From IMG/VR virus record IMGVR_UViG_3300003629_000022, positions 1 through 20,254 of that record: DNA of 20,254 nucleotides; one strand, 5' to 3'. Positions within the stretch are counted from its first letter, which is position 1. Each line of letters starts with the position of its first letter. Positions 20,210 to 20,254 of this stretch are shown one piece after another. The position numbers and the translations under genes were made by a program. Under the pieces are notes generated by a model. It was not told the DNA's origin. It saw nothing but the letters and a program-made list of their open reading frames with translations, and ran no database searches. Source of the stretch: a virus.

Positions 20210-20254
20210 GAGATATGGGTCGCGCGCGTTGTCGGCTGTTCAGTCAGTGCCCAG
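20206..20254 (-). CDS. Possible 3' end of an upstream gene (partial)
   Basis: One minus-strand frame stays open from the window edge to a TGA at 20206-20208 that overlaps the next ATG (ATGA), reading WALTEQPTTRATHIS. The other two frames stop within a few codons of the window edge. The overlap matches the junction style of this operon, but the piece is too short for any identification. Confidence 0.35.
   Translation of the reverse strand, partial: WALTEQPTTRATHIS

Overview
This window is the packaging, head and tail module of a tailed virus (or a provirus of one) that infects haloarchaea. Three things point to a halophilic archaeal host. The predicted proteins are strongly acidic (Asp/Glu-rich, Lys-poor), the DNA is GC-rich, and the tetranucleotide CTAG is nearly absent: I found only three copies by eye (1720, 16730 and 20032). 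No host chromosomal gene, integrase, tRNA or RNA gene is visible, so provirus and free virus cannot be told apart here. Apart from one gene, everything is on the minus strand and should be read from high to low coordinates. Genes abut or overlap (ATGA, TAATG and 8-nt overlaps), which suggests one late operon longer than the window. No gene-free stretch exceeds 300 bases.

Right part (20254 to 16823): tail end of an upstream gene, two small acidic unknown proteins, a winged-helix/calcineurin-type phosphoesterase, then five very small proteins (a basic one, two zinc-ribbon-like ones and two membrane proteins that could be holin candidates), and the small terminase.

Middle (16826 to 7593): large terminase, a 79-residue unknown, portal, Mu gpF-like minor head protein, prohead protease fused to a scaffold, decoration protein, HK97-fold major capsid protein, a small zinc-finger protein, head-tail adaptor, HK97 gp10-like protein, probable head closure and tail terminator proteins, and a 56-residue unknown. 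Two of these (56 and 57 residues) are below normal ORF cut-offs and were read directly from the sequence.

Left part (7600 to 1): tail tube protein with an inserted beta-domain, tail assembly chaperone with a textbook -1 slippery site (GGGAAAC), tape measure protein, tail hub, a coiled-coil/18-residue-repeat protein, two distal tail proteins, and the start of a PQQ-type beta-propeller whose blades are encoded by a nearly identical 120-bp tandem repeat. A long tape measure and a tube protein with no sheath gene between terminator and tube indicate a siphovirus-like, non-contractile tail.

Two features break the simple layout. A small YccF-like membrane protein gene with its own archaeal TATA box lies on the plus strand between the chaperone and tape measure genes, antisense to the late transcript. 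The tape measure reading frame breaks in a Gly-codon repeat: its last 129 codons, clearly the genuine C-terminus, lie in the -1 frame.
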